64,000 nt of DNA from an uncultured Bacteroidales bacterium (GTDB lineage Bacteria; Bacteroidota; Bacteroidia; Bacteroidales; Bacteroidaceae), in the NCBI GenBank assembly GCA_902801485.1, contig CADCIP010000005.1:36310-100309 (forward strand), written 5' to 3'. The position numbers and the translations under genes were made by a program. The notes beneath the pieces were generated by a model that made no database searches, had not been told where the DNA came from, and worked only from the letters and a program-made list of their open reading frames with translations. Within the stretch, counting starts at the first letter, position 1. The number at the start of each line of letters is the position of its first letter. Positions 32,747-43,000 of the stretch are shown here, piece by piece.

Positions 32747-35215
32747 TTACTTCCTTACCATAACGCCAATAGCCGTCACCATTGATGCAAGACTGGTAAT
32801 ACCAGAAAGGGCACCACCAAGCGCTGCCATATTCATAGGATTCTTTTTCTTCTTGCTCACAACTACAATCTCGCAACCGGCTTCGGGTTTGGCTCCTTTC
32901 TTTACCAAGGAGGCCTTACCGTTCTGATATACTATGAAGGTCTTGGATTTCTTGGCACGATGACCAAAGCCTCCACACTCGTTCACATAATACTTGTAAT
33001 TCTTACCGGATTCGAAGTAAACCGTGTTGGGGAACATGACATCGCCGGAAACACGGACAACAGGATCGTACTCCGGCACAAAAATCTGGTCACTGTCGCG
33101 CATGAGGATGTCTGCCTCGCAACCGGGATTGCTCATGGCCTTCTCCAAATCGATATAAACAGGATAATTATTGTCCAGATCCAACTTGGCATAGGAAATA
33201 GAGTCGCCTTTCTCCGTTAGGATATCGCGTACGACCGACAAGGTTGCCTGCATACGTCTGCGCTCGTCTTCGGTCATACGACGCAAGAGGGTTGCACCCT
33301 TCAGGTAGGCATGGGGTGTAGCACCACCAGCCATAGCGATGACATCGCTCAGGTGCGTCTTTTTCTGTTCCATTGCCACGGTACCTTCCCAATTGACTTC
33401 ACCCCTAACGGTAATCAGGTGGGTCTGGTTAAATACCGGACTGGGATAGATGGTTACATGGTCGTAAGGCTCGAGAACAAACTTACGCTCATTATCTATT
33501 ACGAGACCGTTCTTGAGGTCGAAATGGTACTTCTTACCATACTGGTCAACCTTCTGGGTAGCCATCGGGTCGCGCAACACACGACTTACTTCCACTCGCA
33601 TCAAAGAAGCCTGGTCCCGCAAGCCACCTGCCATGACAATAAGGTCCTCGATAGTGGTATTGTCGGCATACTGGTAGGTGCCCGGACTCATTACCTGACC
33701 GGTGATGGTGAAGGTACGCTCCTGACGGAGGTCCTCCTGCGTCATGATGAACAATACGTCCTCGTTCTTCAGGGGGATATCGGCAACCGTACCTTCCATG
33801 ATGCCCTTCACATCCACAGGTACCACCTCCAGTGAACGGTCTTCCTTCAGCCGGTGCAGCACAGCATGTTCTGTATAAGCATCTTCTGTAAGACCTTCTG
33901 CAGCATCGATCAGACTTCTGACACTGAAAATGTTTGCGTCGAGATGGAACTGGCCCGGACGGAATACAGCACCCTTGACCTCGACCATATTTTCGTAGCG
34001 GTTAATCATACCATCTACCGTAACGGCATCGCCATCCTCCATCTGGAAGTTGGCCATATCGAACTCCTCGATGTTGTACACCTGATAACGCTCGCCTGTC
34101 TGACGTACCAAACGAACGCTCTTCTTGTGAGCATCGCCTGTAAAGCCACCTGCATACTTTATCAGCGTAGCCACATTCTCGGTCTTTCGCATCTCGTAGA
34201 ACATGGGACGCTTGACATTACCTGTGATACCTACGAGGCACTCGTATGTGGGAACCTGAATAACATCGTTGTCCTGCAGGGTGATACTACCTGCCAGACG
34301 TCCGTTGAGGATATATTCGTAGAGGTCAACCACAGTGACCAAACGTCCGTTACGGAAGACCTGGATATTACGCAATGTACCCAGATTGCTGGGACCGCCT
34401 GCCCTGTAAAGCGCATAGAAGATGTTGGCAAAGGAGGACAGGTGATAGGTACCCGGAGCACGTACCTCGCCCATTATGTTAACCTGGATGGTACGCATGT
34501 TACCCACCTTGACCTCCAGGTTGCTGCTCTGGAAACGGGAGCCAATGGTAGAACGCAATTTAGACTGTGCTGCGGCAACAGAAAGGCCACTGAGATGGAT
34601 GGGACCATAACCTGCAACGGTGATGGTACCCTCCGGGGAGATGGTATGCACCAACGTCTGCTGCGAAGCGCCATAGATATCCACAACCACCTGGTCGCCC
34701 GGACCCAGGACATAAGAGTCTGGAACGGGCATGTTGGCATTGGGCTGGAAACTGGGATTGGCCTGACGGAAGATGTCGCGACCGAAAACTCGCTTGCCCT
34801 GTGCATCAGGGGCTGTACCCTGTGTAGCCTTCACATCCTGCTCTGCATCGTTAACATCTTCCGAGGCATTATTCTCGATGGTACCGGTTGTACCAACACG
34901 AGCTGTGGTGAGCTCCTGAGAGGTTGTGCCATCGGAATTAGCCTGCATACGGGCTGTTGCCATGCTGACAGCCCCATCGGCTGCAGCTGACATACCACGA
35001 CTGGAAATCTGCTTGTCGTACTGGTTACGCAGACGGCGAATCTGATCGGCCGTCACACCTTTCTGCATCAGCTTGGTGAAAATCTGTGACTGCTTGGTAC
35101 CCGCCCGTGTCTCGCTGGCTATAAACTGCAGGACCTGTTGATCGGACATACCCTGAGCCATGACGAGACTGGAGAGCATCGTCAGACATAGAAACGCTAA
35201 AAGAATTCTTTTCAT
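32747..35215 (-). CDS. wza: Wza-like outer-membrane polysaccharide export protein with SLBB domains
   Basis: 822 residues, starting with a signal peptide (MKRILLAFLCLTMLSSLVMA). After a low-complexity region comes the Poly_export domain with SYVLGPGDQVVVDIYGASQ. Several SLBB-type repeats follow, recognised by lines such as NIMGEVRAPGTYHLSSFANI, VEVKGAVFRPGQFHL, FTITGQVMSPGTYQYADNTT and ITVRGEVNWEGTV, and then RVSGDVMFPNTVYFESG. The protein ends in a hydrophobic helix (ALSGITSLASMVTAIGVMV), as in Wza. It forms the outer-membrane channel for the capsule. First biosynthetic/export gene after the FimB-like genes. Confidence 0.9.
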   Translation of the reverse strand: MKRILLAFLCLTMLSSLVMAQGMSDQQVLQFIASETRAGTKQSQIFTKLMQKGVTADQIRRLRNQYDKQISSRGMSAAADGAVSMATARMQANSDGTTSQELTTARVGTTGTIENNASEDVNDAEQDVKATQGTAPDAQGKRVFGRDIFRQANPSFQPNANMPVPDSYVLGPGDQVVVDIYGASQQTLVHTISPEGTITVAGYGPIHLSGLSVAAAQSKLRSTIGSRFQSSNLEVKVGNMRTIQVNIMGEVRAPGTYHLSSFANIFYALYRAGGPSNLGTLRNIQVFRNGRLVTVVDLYEYILNGRLAGSITLQDNDVIQVPTYECLVGITGNVKRPMFYEMRKTENVATLIKYAGGFTGDAHKKSVRLVRQTGERYQVYNIEEFDMANFQMEDGDAVTVDGMINRYENMVEVKGAVFRPGQFHLDANIFSVRSLIDAAEGLTEDAYTEHAVLHRLKEDRSLEVVPVDVKGIMEGTVADIPLKNEDVLFIMTQEDLRQERTFTITGQVMSPGTYQYADNTTIEDLIVMAGGLRDQASLMRVEVSRVLRDPMATQKVDQYGKKYHFDLKNGLVIDNERKFVLEPYDHVTIYPSPVFNQTHLITVRGEVNWEGTVAMEQKKTHLSDVIAMAGGATPHAYLKGATLLRRMTEDERRRMQATLSVVRDILTEKGDSISYAKLDLDNNYPVYIDLEKAMSNPGCEADILMRDSDQIFVPEYDPVVRVSGDVMFPNTVYFESGKNYKYYVNECGGFGHRAKKSKTFIVYQNGKASLVKKGAKPEAGCEIVVVSKKKKNPMNMAALGGALSGITSLASMVTAIGVMVRK

Positions 35216-35625
35216 TTGGTTCGTTTATTATTGTTTGTTTGTATTTATCGGGGTGAGGTTTACTGTTTACGGTTTACAGTTTACGGTTTACGGTTTCGCT
35301 AACCGCTAACCGATAACAGTTGAGAGTTTAGAGTGTAGAGTTTAGAGTCAGTGTTTGAAGTTTAGAGTTTACCGTTTACAGTTGGAAGTCAAGAGTCAAG
35401 AGCCAAGAGGCTGGAGTCAAGAGTTCGCTAACCGCTAACCCTTTAGAGTAGCAGGTTTGAAGTACTGTTTTACTCCGCCTGTGGCGGCACTATCTACTGT
35501 TTAAACTGTCTCTCAACTTTAAACTATCAACTCTCAACTTTCTCTCTTAGGAGAGGGCGGGGGGAGAGGCTGTTTTTGGCGGTTTTCTTTAATTTCACAC
35601 ATTTCAACTAAATTGAGGAAGAACC
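35216..35625. repeat. Dense intergenic short-repeat tract upstream of wza
   Basis: Several families in a row: TTTACGGTTTACAGTTTACG, GAGTTTAGAGTGTAGAGTTT, AAGTCAAGAGTCAAGAGCCA, TCGCTAACCGCTAACC (two copies) and AACTTTAAACTATCAACTCT. No gene. Two of these families recur within coding regions of fcl, upxY and the secreted protease. Confidence 0.7.
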
Positions 35626-36501
35626 TCAAAAGCTGACTTCATAAGGAGGCAGCCAGTCGGCATCAACCTGGAAGGTGGAGGTGATGGGGGCGCTGTAGAT
35701 TGCACCGGTAAGATTGGTTGTGCGATTACGCTTGAAGGGCACGCTATTCACAACCCTATGAGAGATAGAGTTGCCCTGGGTGTTCAACACATCGATGGTG
35801 ACGTCTATGCTCTGCTCATCAGAAGCCAGAAAGAGATAGCTGACTGAAGATGAGGGGGTTCCGACTTCTGAAGAAATGGACACCGTGTTGGTGAGTCCAT
35901 CGTTAGAAAGAGCCAATCCCGTGGTGGGGTTGAAACTCTTACCTCCAGCAGAGAAGGTGACCCGGATATTTGTTGCATCTTCCGTACGATAGTCTGAAGA
36001 ATAGAGCATCAGCTTGGAAACGATACGGTTGAGGGTGGCACTGAGATTCACGGCATTGGTGCCAGTGATGCTCACCGGCTGTGTTGCAGCGAAAGTCTCT
36101 CGGGCATGAGCTCCGGTAAAAGCTGCCTCTGTGGGACTGGTGAGTGTGAACACATCACCTTCGCTCTGTCCGTAGCCCAGGACTACCATCTTGTAGGAAC
36201 CTTTGTACAGGTTGAGATTGAACCGTCCAAAGGTTGTATATGTTGTATTATCAGATTTTTGCCGGGTGGTCTTATAGACCTCTGTGCCGTTGGCATCATA
36301 GAAAGCCAAAGTGATGACCTTAATACCTGCGTAGTCTGCTATATTCTGGGCAGCTCGCGTTTCCGGTTCGTCGAGCGATATAGAGAAATCGCTGACTTGA
36401 ACGGTCACAGGGACCAGCTTTTCTGTATTTAATTCTTCATTCTCGTTACTGCATGCTGCAGTGAGCAGCGCAACGGCTGCTATATATAACAATCTTTTCA
36501 T
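35626..36501 (-). CDS. FimB/Mfa2-like fimbrillin-associated lipoprotein, copy A
   Basis: 291 residues. Lipoprotein signal MKRLLYIAAVALLTAACSN with the lipobox Cys. The middle (RFNLNLYKGSYKMVVLGYGQ) and the late VNLSATLNRIVSKLMLYSSD are typical of Mfa2/FimB family proteins, which anchor and limit major fimbriae. Unusual place: between upxY and wza, transcribed with the capsule genes. Related to copy B (37.0 kb) in plan. Might be a surface protein co-regulated with capsule phase. Confidence 0.75.
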   Translation of the reverse strand: MKRLLYIAAVALLTAACSNENEELNTEKLVPVTVQVSDFSISLDEPETRAAQNIADYAGIKVITLAFYDANGTEVYKTTRQKSDNTTYTTFGRFNLNLYKGSYKMVVLGYGQSEGDVFTLTSPTEAAFTGAHARETFAATQPVSITGTNAVNLSATLNRIVSKLMLYSSDYRTEDATNIRVTFSAGGKSFNPTTGLALSNDGLTNTVSISSEVGTPSSSVSYLFLASDEQSIDVTIDVLNTQGNSISHRVVNSVPFKRNRTTNLTGAIYSAPITSTFQVDADWLPPYEVSF

Positions 36502-37030
36502 CTTTTTAACTTAAACCTTTGTTTTTATCATTGAACAAATCCTCCTACGCCTGTCGGCGAGAGATCTCTCAGATCCAACAGATAATCCTTAGTGGTATGA
36601 ATAATAGTGTCAGTTACATCTGATTAAAGTGTGTCTGAAAGCAAGCTTTCCACACCCATTAACCATATATAACCCTTGCTACGTATTACATACGCATCAA
36701 GCAGTTTACAACTGTCGTCACCATTATTCATGTTATTGAAAGTCCTACGGTTATTGAGGGGTAGAATATCTTCTTTTCATTGAACTGTATTCAATATTAT
36801 ATAAAATCATAATTGGTTGTATTTGATGCTAACCCATCAAAGATGGGTGATATGTTAATTGTGGAATGAGGGGTAAGATCTTGTTCTTAAAAACTCATTC
36901 CGCAAATAAGATGTCAATGGCTCCTTGTAGAGAGACATAGCTTCAAATGCAAGCAATTCTTTTAGATCTGTTAGATCTCTTGCCCGCAAGGGCATAGGAG
37001 ATTAATATAACTATCAACTTTCAACTTGAT
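36502..37030. other. Long intergenic region between the two FimB-like genes
   Basis: 529 bp, AT-rich toward the middle. I see no convincing open frame or promoter. A short palindrome AACCCATCAAAGATGGGT lies at about 36831-36848 and CCCGCAAGGGC near 36982. Its size suggests a leader or a lost gene. Confidence 0.4.
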
Positions 37031-37891
37031 TTAAAAGGTGACGTGGGATTCTCCTGCCCAATCGGTATTGATGGTGATAGTGACACCTGTGGAACCTGAT
37101 CCGCCTCCAACAAAGAAAGGACCGCTCATCCACGTTATCTGGTTTTGCTTCATTGGCACATCGAAGTCGTGGTCAACGATTACATCACCACTGCTATTGA
37201 GTGCAGTTACCGTCAGGTGGACAGTTCCCTCTGTATCATGCAAGAAAGTATATAAGTCGAACTGCTTCTGGTCGGAATCAACATCGAAAAACACCTCTTG
37301 CTTACTGGCTACACTACCGAAACCCGTTGTTGCATCAAATGCTCCACTGCCCCCGGTATAGTAGAACCTAATTCTTGCTATATCCTCGGGATAATCATCT
37401 GTTATAACAAAACGGCACAACGACACGATACGCTTAAGTTCTACTTCCAGATTCTCCGGCTCGTCTGTAACAGTGATTTTCTTACTATAGAGAAAAGTAT
37501 CAGAAAAACCTATTTTATTTGAGAAGGTTATCTTCTTGGCGTTTGTCAGTGTGGGATTGCCATTACTGCTATGTCCCAAAACAACCATCTGATAGTCACC
37601 CTCTGGCAGCTGGAAAGAGGCCGTTCCGAAACTGGCATCTGTGGATTGCTGGTTTTCCTGATCCACACGCACACCGAACTCATCGTACACGACAAAATTC
37701 AATCGCGTACAGGCTATTCCTGCTTCTGCACGGGTAAGAGCCGAGAAGGGAGTCTGCTCTATCTGATGGATACTAACCTTCAGGTTGCCCTGAGGGTCCT
37801 CTGTCTCCTCGTTGCCGAAGATGGCAGGGTTTTCACAACTTGTGAACAATGCGGCCAAAAGGCCGCAAAAAAGTAATGATTTCTTTTTCAT
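37031..37891 (-). CDS. FimB/Mfa2-like fimbrillin-associated lipoprotein, copy B
   Basis: About 286 residues from the ATG at 37891 (MKKKSLLFCGLLAALFTSCE), with a lipobox Cys. FQLPEGDYQMVVLGHSSNGN and LEVELKRIVSLCRFVITDDY match copy A and the Mfa2/FimB pattern. The two share little sequence identity beyond such anchors. The gene is the first after upxY. Confidence 0.75.
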   Translation of the reverse strand: MKKKSLLFCGLLAALFTSCENPAIFGNEETEDPQGNLKVSIHQIEQTPFSALTRAEAGIACTRLNFVVYDEFGVRVDQENQQSTDASFGTASFQLPEGDYQMVVLGHSSNGNPTLTNAKKITFSNKIGFSDTFLYSKKITVTDEPENLEVELKRIVSLCRFVITDDYPEDIARIRFYYTGGSGAFDATTGFGSVASKQEVFFDVDSDQKQFDLYTFLHDTEGTVHLTVTALNSSGDVIVDHDFDVPMKQNQITWMSGPFFVGGGSGSTGVTITINTDWAGESHVTF

Positions 37892-37956
37892 AACCATATT
37901 TTATGTTAAAGGGTTAATAAATAACTCGAACTAAAATATGGTATTAGCAAGGTTGT

Positions 37957-39141
37957 TCAGCAACGAATTTGCTTTGCTATTGACAGGAACCGACGTATTA
38001 CCAACGGACAATCGGGGTGGCTCTGACACCATGCCTTGACCTGCTGGCGAAGCTGTGCTTCGTGTTTTACGATGAACAAGGCTATAATGAGATAGACAGC
38101 TATCTCATTAAGTGTAGAGTGTAGAGTGTAGAGTGTAGAGTCTGTCGAAAGTTGAGAGTTGAAGGCCTTCAGCCCTCCTACTTCAGACTTCTCGTTCTCT
38201 GAACCATGAACCATGAACCATGAACCATGAACCAACAAGTCTTCGACTTCTTTGGTTCGGCGTGCCACTTCTTCTTTGTCGTTCATCAGATAGACACAGA
38301 TGAGCATGAGGGCTGCGAACTTAGCCTGTGCTGCCGGATTATCCTCGAAGACAATATCGGAATACTGGTAGAGGAAGGTGAGCTGTTTCCGGTCGTCCCT
38401 ATTCAGCTCGCGGGAACCTTTCCTGCCATGCAGATGACAAAGAAGTTCTATCAGTTCGTCCTCGAACCGGCCAATAACCGGATCCTGCAGCAACTGCTGT
38501 GTCTTCTCCTCTTTCAGCCGGACATCGGTAATACTGATACCCGGGACAGCGATTCGCATCTTGTTCATGAACATAGACAGTTCTATGGTCAGCAGGATTT
38601 GTCCGTCGCGTTCGTGAATCTCTTTCACCAGTCCTTCGCTTCCTGCCATGGGACCATTAGTGACAAGCACTTCGTCTCCCTCATGAACTTCGCCAGAAGG
38701 CTCGCCATTGATAATCTGGAAGTCAAACCGTTTGAGAATAGTCTTGAACCGCTCCAACTCGGCATTCCCGATTTCGAAGGGGACTCCCTTCTCGTCGCGA
38801 TATGCATAGAGCCGATTCTTGAGCACCCTCACCCAAGGAGCATCCAAGATGGAGAGGACTTGTTCCTTAGAGGCACAGATGAAGATAAAGTGGTGGAGGT
38901 CGTTGCGCAGCGCACGATCATCCTGTATGGCATCGTAGGATTTATACTCGTCGCCGGAAACAGGATGCTTGTCTATGGGTTTCTGCTTAAGATCCGCAAA
39001 AGGAATGAAATACTCGAATGGCGGCAGGGGATGTACATCGTTCTCGTTGGAATTGTACACCTTCCGCTTGCCACTGAATATCTCTCCTATCAGGTCGGAG
39101 TCTGAATGACGCAAAATGCACCACCGCTTTTCATTTTCCAT
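37957..39141 (-). CDS. upxY: UpxY-type NusG-like antiterminator of the capsule locus
   Basis: 394 residues. An N-terminal NGN-like part (MENEKRWCILRHSDSDLIGE, through FIFICASKEQVLSILDAPWV) is followed by a KOW motif (EVHEGDEVLVTNGPMAGSEG). These are features of UpxY proteins, which act on the leader of their own capsule operon to stop premature termination. The C-terminal 190 residues are longer than in typical short UpxY proteins, as in Prevotella versions. Two in-frame repeat blocks are inside: LVHGSWFMVHGSENEK (38207-38235 repeats of ATGAACC) and FNSQLSTDSTLYTLHSTL (38110-38165 repeats of GTGTAGA). Position at the head of the locus supports the role. Confidence 0.85.
   Translation of the reverse strand: MENEKRWCILRHSDSDLIGEIFSGKRKVYNSNENDVHPLPPFEYFIPFADLKQKPIDKHPVSGDEYKSYDAIQDDRALRNDLHHFIFICASKEQVLSILDAPWVRVLKNRLYAYRDEKGVPFEIGNAELERFKTILKRFDFQIINGEPSGEVHEGDEVLVTNGPMAGSEGLVKEIHERDGQILLTIELSMFMNKMRIAVPGISITDVRLKEEKTQQLLQDPVIGRFEDELIELLCHLHGRKGSRELNRDDRKQLTFLYQYSDIVFEDNPAAQAKFAALMLICVYLMNDKEEVARRTKEVEDLLVHGSWFMVHGSENEKSEVGGLKAFNSQLSTDSTLYTLHSTLNEIAVYLIIALFIVKHEAQLRQQVKAWCQSHPDCPLVIRRFLSIAKQIRC
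38110..38235. repeat. Intragenic repeats within upxY
   Basis: Four GAGTGTAGAGT units followed by AAAGTTGAGAGTTGAAGG (38110-38165), then five ATGAACC units (38201-38232). Both kinds occur in intergenic regions elsewhere in the window. Confidence 0.7.
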
Positions 39142-39400
39142 AATTCTACTTTTAAAAGAGTTTACGCTACGCTTGAAGCTTGCGTTTCACTCGAAGTCAC
39201 AATCTCCCCTTGTCCCCTCCGGTATGCCAAAGAGAACGATTACTATCTTCCGTTGGTTAACCCAGCCATTGCGTAATCCCTTGTGAGTCTGCAAGATAGA
39301 CCTTCAGTACGGCGACTGGATTCTCCTGTCTTTTACACGATAGCCATTGCATATTCTGAACGCCCTTTGTAAAGGGCGCAGTAATGCAATTACTATTTTC
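39142..39400 (-). promoter_or_regulatory. Long leader of the capsule locus with hairpin and direct repeats
   Basis: About 255 untranslated bases between the predicted start of transcription (near 39397) and upxY. A perfect 8 bp hairpin CGCCCTTTGTAAAGGGCG is at 39361-39378. The word AGCCATTGCRTAWT occurs twice (39264-39277 and 39342-39355). Such long leaders are where UpxY proteins act. I see no inverted repeats flanking the promoter that would mark an invertible switch. Confidence 0.55.
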
Positions 39401-39403
39401 CAT

Positions 39404-39436
39404 GCAAAAGTAAAGATTATATTCCTTATAAACAAA
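39404..39436 (-). promoter_or_regulatory. Promoter of the capsule locus
   Basis: Minus strand: TTTG (39436-39433), 20 bases, then TACTTTTGC (39412-39404). This fits the Bacteroidetes TTTG-N19/20-TAnnTTTG consensus fully. Confidence 0.7.
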
Positions 39437-39572
39437 TTTTACAAGTTAAAATAACAAGAATACCAACATTTATTCTGATTCCCTTGTTTATATAAAAAAA
39501 AGGAATAAGAGAGAAAAGAATCAATTCCTCTGGGAGAAATCTATTTATGTTTCGAGAGTTTATTATGTGAAT

Positions 39573-39728
39573 GAAAAAAACCAAGAAAACCCTTTTCTGT
39601 TGTTTATGAGTTACACTCACATGTTTTCAATCTGTCCATCAGCGTATGCAAGTGAACTTGCCTTCTCTGGCGCCCAAATAGAAAACAGCCTTGCGGCTTA
39701 AACACCAGAAAAGAAAAACATCAAAAAC
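39573..39728 (-). repeat. Structured palindromic element B
   Basis: Minus-strand left end GTTTTTGATGTTTTTC, right end GGGTTTTCTTGGTTTTTTTC. Outer arms CTTTTCTGTTGTTTA (plus, 39592-39606) and its partner (39699-39713), 14 of 15 paired. Hairpins: GAGT-TAC-ACTC (39608-39618), GCAAGT-GA-ACTTGC (39648-39661), AGCC-TTGC-GGCT (39687-39698). Confidence 0.7.
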
Positions 39729-39773
39729 TGGATTTGGTATACATAAATATTAATCAATAATATTGTGAAACAG

Positions 39774-39940
39774 AATGTTTTTTCGGTTTTTCTTTTTGTG
39801 TGGTTGAAGTCCCATCGGGACTGTGATGATGATGGCATAGGCCTTTGTCTGTGAGCTTGCTCACAAGAAAAAGGATATGTCATTAGCAAAAAAAAGGCGA
39901 CAGCCTTAACCACACAAAAAGGGTTTTTGAGGTTTTTGTT
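39774..39940 (+). repeat. Structured palindromic element C
   Basis: Left end AATGTTTTTTCGGTTTTTC, right end GGGTTTTTGAGGTTTTTGTT. Outer arms CTTTTTGTGTGGTTGAAG (39792-39809) and CCTTAACCACACAAAAAG (39904-39921), about 17 of 18 paired including one wobble. Hairpins: AGTCCC-ATC-GGGACT (39808-39822) and GTGAGC-TT-GCTCAC (39851-39864). It is 45 bp from element B, in opposite orientation. Confidence 0.7.
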
Positions 39941-39984
39941 ATAACCTATCACATCCGAAAGTTGAAATATTTATTTTAACTCAT

Positions 39985-40019
39985 CTTTAAACAGTAAACG
40001 GTAAACAGTAAACAGTAAA
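39985..40019. repeat. GTAAACGGTAAACAGTAAAC repeat downstream of the secreted protease
   Basis: Three to four 7 bp units (AGTAAAC/GGTAAAC) just after the stop of the gene at 40020. The same words occur at 35261-35300, 44612-44645 and 62147-62178. Confidence 0.65.
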
Positions 40020-43000
40020 CTAATATAGCACTTTCTTGCCGTTCTGGATGTAAATGCCCTTTGGCAATTTACCATTTAGCCATTTACCATTTACTATTTT
40101 GCGGCCACTCAGGTCGTAAATGAATTGAGAATTGAGCGACCCACCCTGGCCCTCCCTTGTAGGGAGGGAATATAATGATTGGGAATTGAACGTTGGGGCT
40201 TTTATTCCGGTGGGATCTGAGGGAGTGAGAGGCTCTATGGTGACACCCTCCAGCTTGAAGGCATTGATGCCAAAGCTGGACTGACCCGTCAGATTGACTA
40301 TGATGCCCAAGGAAACCTCGGTTTCTTCTGTCAGGGTAAAGCTGACGGTACCTGCCGTGAGTTTGCACCAGGCAATGGCCTTCTCCTCACACTCAGCATC
40401 GCTGACCATCCTGCTGCCCTCGCAAACTACCAGCCGGCTGGTCTGCATATCGTCCACATCACCAGGTGTGATACTGAAGCGATAACGACCGGCAGGGAGT
40501 GTGACAGCCTGCCACAGACGATAATCCAACAACGGGGTGGCAAAACCGCTCCATTGCGTCTCGAACTGGATGTCGTTGTGGTGGCTCGTATCTATATGCG
40601 CTCCTGTGGTAATACCATTCTTTACAATAGAATTGGCATCCTGCCAACGAGAACGGGTAGTCTTCATAGCCAAACGCAGGAAACGACTGCTATTGTTGCT
40701 ATTGACAGTTCCCGAACCGGTAATATAAGGGTTCTTATAATTAGTAAGGTATTGGGCAGAAATATCGCCATGCATCAGAGCCTCTGTATCGAGGGTGAAG
40801 ACTCCCAACGCTGAGTTCCATGCATCGCCATCGGGACCAAAACCTACACGTTTTGCATGGCAGGTGTTAGAAGTCCGGTCTAACACATCACCACCGTTCT
40901 GGTTAAAATCGTAATACAGCAACAGGTTGTCTTCTGTCTGCGCTGCCTGCACATCTGCGATATGCCGGTTGCTGTATGCCTTTATCTTATCTTCCGTAAA
41001 TGCCGTGCCCCAAAGACGCACCTCGTCTATCTGGCCCTTGAATCCGTCAGCCCCCATAGTAATGTCTCCCAACAAGGGCATACGGGTTGGCAACTTGACT
41101 GTCGGGCTACTATAAAGCAAGGCATCGCGATAGAACCTCACGACTCCGGCATTGTAGGTCACAGCATAGTGATGCCACTCGTTTGGTAGGATATAGCCCT
41201 CATCGGACGGCACCGTCCTGCCAGCCAGTTTAACAGAGAGAACACCCTTGCTATCCACAGAGGTGGAGAGGCTGCCCTGCGCAGAAACGAGGCTAACACT
41301 GCCCTGATACTGCTGCGGACGCATCCACCAATCGAGGGTAAGCGCTTTCTGTTCCTCTGCAAAAGGACAGGGAAGCTGCAACTGCTCGCCACCCGTAAAG
41401 TTGAGACAAGACAGGGGATCATCGTTGCTGACTATCAGGTATCGACCCATAGACAAAGTGTTTTCGCCTAACGTGTTGGCAACATGCAGACTGACATCAT
41501 ACACACCCGGAGCAGTAGGAACCACGTAAGGTGACTGCTCAGAAGTGGTCAGCACCCTACTGCCGTTGCTCAACTCCCACTGCCAAGAGAGAGGACTATA
41601 ACGACTGTTATCGGTAAACTGAACGCCCTCGCCCAACATAATAGCTGTGGCAGAGACATCAAAGCGTGCTGCAGGAGCCGACTCACGCACCGTAACCTCC
41701 TTGGTGGCACTGCTGGTGCCGTACGGATTGGTTGCTGTAAGGGTTACCTGGAAGGTTCCCGTGGTGGGATAAAGAGCTGTGGCATTGGTACCTCCCAACT
41801 CTTCTACCTCGGCACCGGGCATGCTCCACAGATAGGTGCAGCCTGTACCCTCCGTCTTGTTGATAAAGCTGAACCTATCACCAGCTGGAAGCGTATCATT
41901 GAGGACCTCAAAGGCTGCCACAGGGCTTTCTCCCTGAAGCACTGTCACCTCCTTTTCTGACGTCAGCGAAGTGCCGTCGGGGAAACCTGCAGTGCAGGTA
42001 ACATTGTATGTTCCCGGGGACGGGAAATTTAATGTAACTAGTTGAGAGTTTAGAGTGTAGAGTTTAGGGTCAGTGGAAAGTGTAGAGTTATTCACTCCCC
42101 CAAAGGAGGAGATGGAGGGAGCCTGTACTTTCCATTCCCATTTGATGGCATTGAGGGCAGTTTGGGCTGTAAGTTGGAAGGGGATGCCTGCCAGGTGGGT
42201 GGTTTCCTCCTCCATTATAGTAAGGGTTGGTGTGGGGACTGTCCCTGTGAAGGGGGCTTCGGACTCCTCAACCTGATGGGTACCTACATGGAAGGTAGCA
42301 TGCTTACCACTTACACATTCGCGCAACAGGGTCTTTCCGTTCACATCGACAGTTTCCATGGGCAGATAGACCAACAAATCCGGCTGTAAGGCAGGAGCTG
42401 CTATGCGAACACGCATATTGTTCTTTATCTCAGCCTGCGTTCGCGCTGTCCTCCAGACCCTGATTTCATCCAAGCCACCCAACCACCAGTTATTAGTATC
42501 TGTATGCCCGAACTGCAGGTCGCCAAACGCCGTCAGACCGGAGTAGGTCTTAGAGGTAATGGTTCCCTTCTTGATGCCATTGACATACAAAGTAAGGATG
42601 TTTCCGTTTATGACAATGGCGATGTGGTTCCACTTTTTTGCAGTAAAGATACCAGATACATTCAGGCGGTCGGTACTGTTACTCTCCCACCCCACAGAAA
42701 GAGTTCCGTTGCTATTGTTATGGAAAAGGAACTTACCCCAACCGGGACCGACCTGATGGGAATAGTTGGCATTCTTGTCGTTGCGCATCCAGAACTCGAT
42801 GGTAGCCTTTCCTAACATCTCGGAAACAGCATTCGGAATGGTGATGCCACTTTCCGTAAGTACCGCAATGCTATTGGCACCCTGCCGGGGAATTTGCAAA
42901 AGAACAGCATTAGAAGAAGCAGACTCCTGTCCGTATTTCCCTGCCTGATATACCGCCCTAACGGTAAAAGCATCCGTTGCATCGGCAGCGGGGGTAAAGA

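Noticed and set aside
33854-34990. 378-residue plus-strand frame opposite wza
   Set aside because: A shadow of wza on the other strand; Cys/His/Thr-rich composition typical of antisense frames.
39142-39436. Invertible capsule promoter
   Set aside because: No inverted repeats could be found on the two sides of the promoter.
39698-39952. 84-residue minus-strand frame
   Set aside because: It lies within structured elements B and C; composition follows the repeats.
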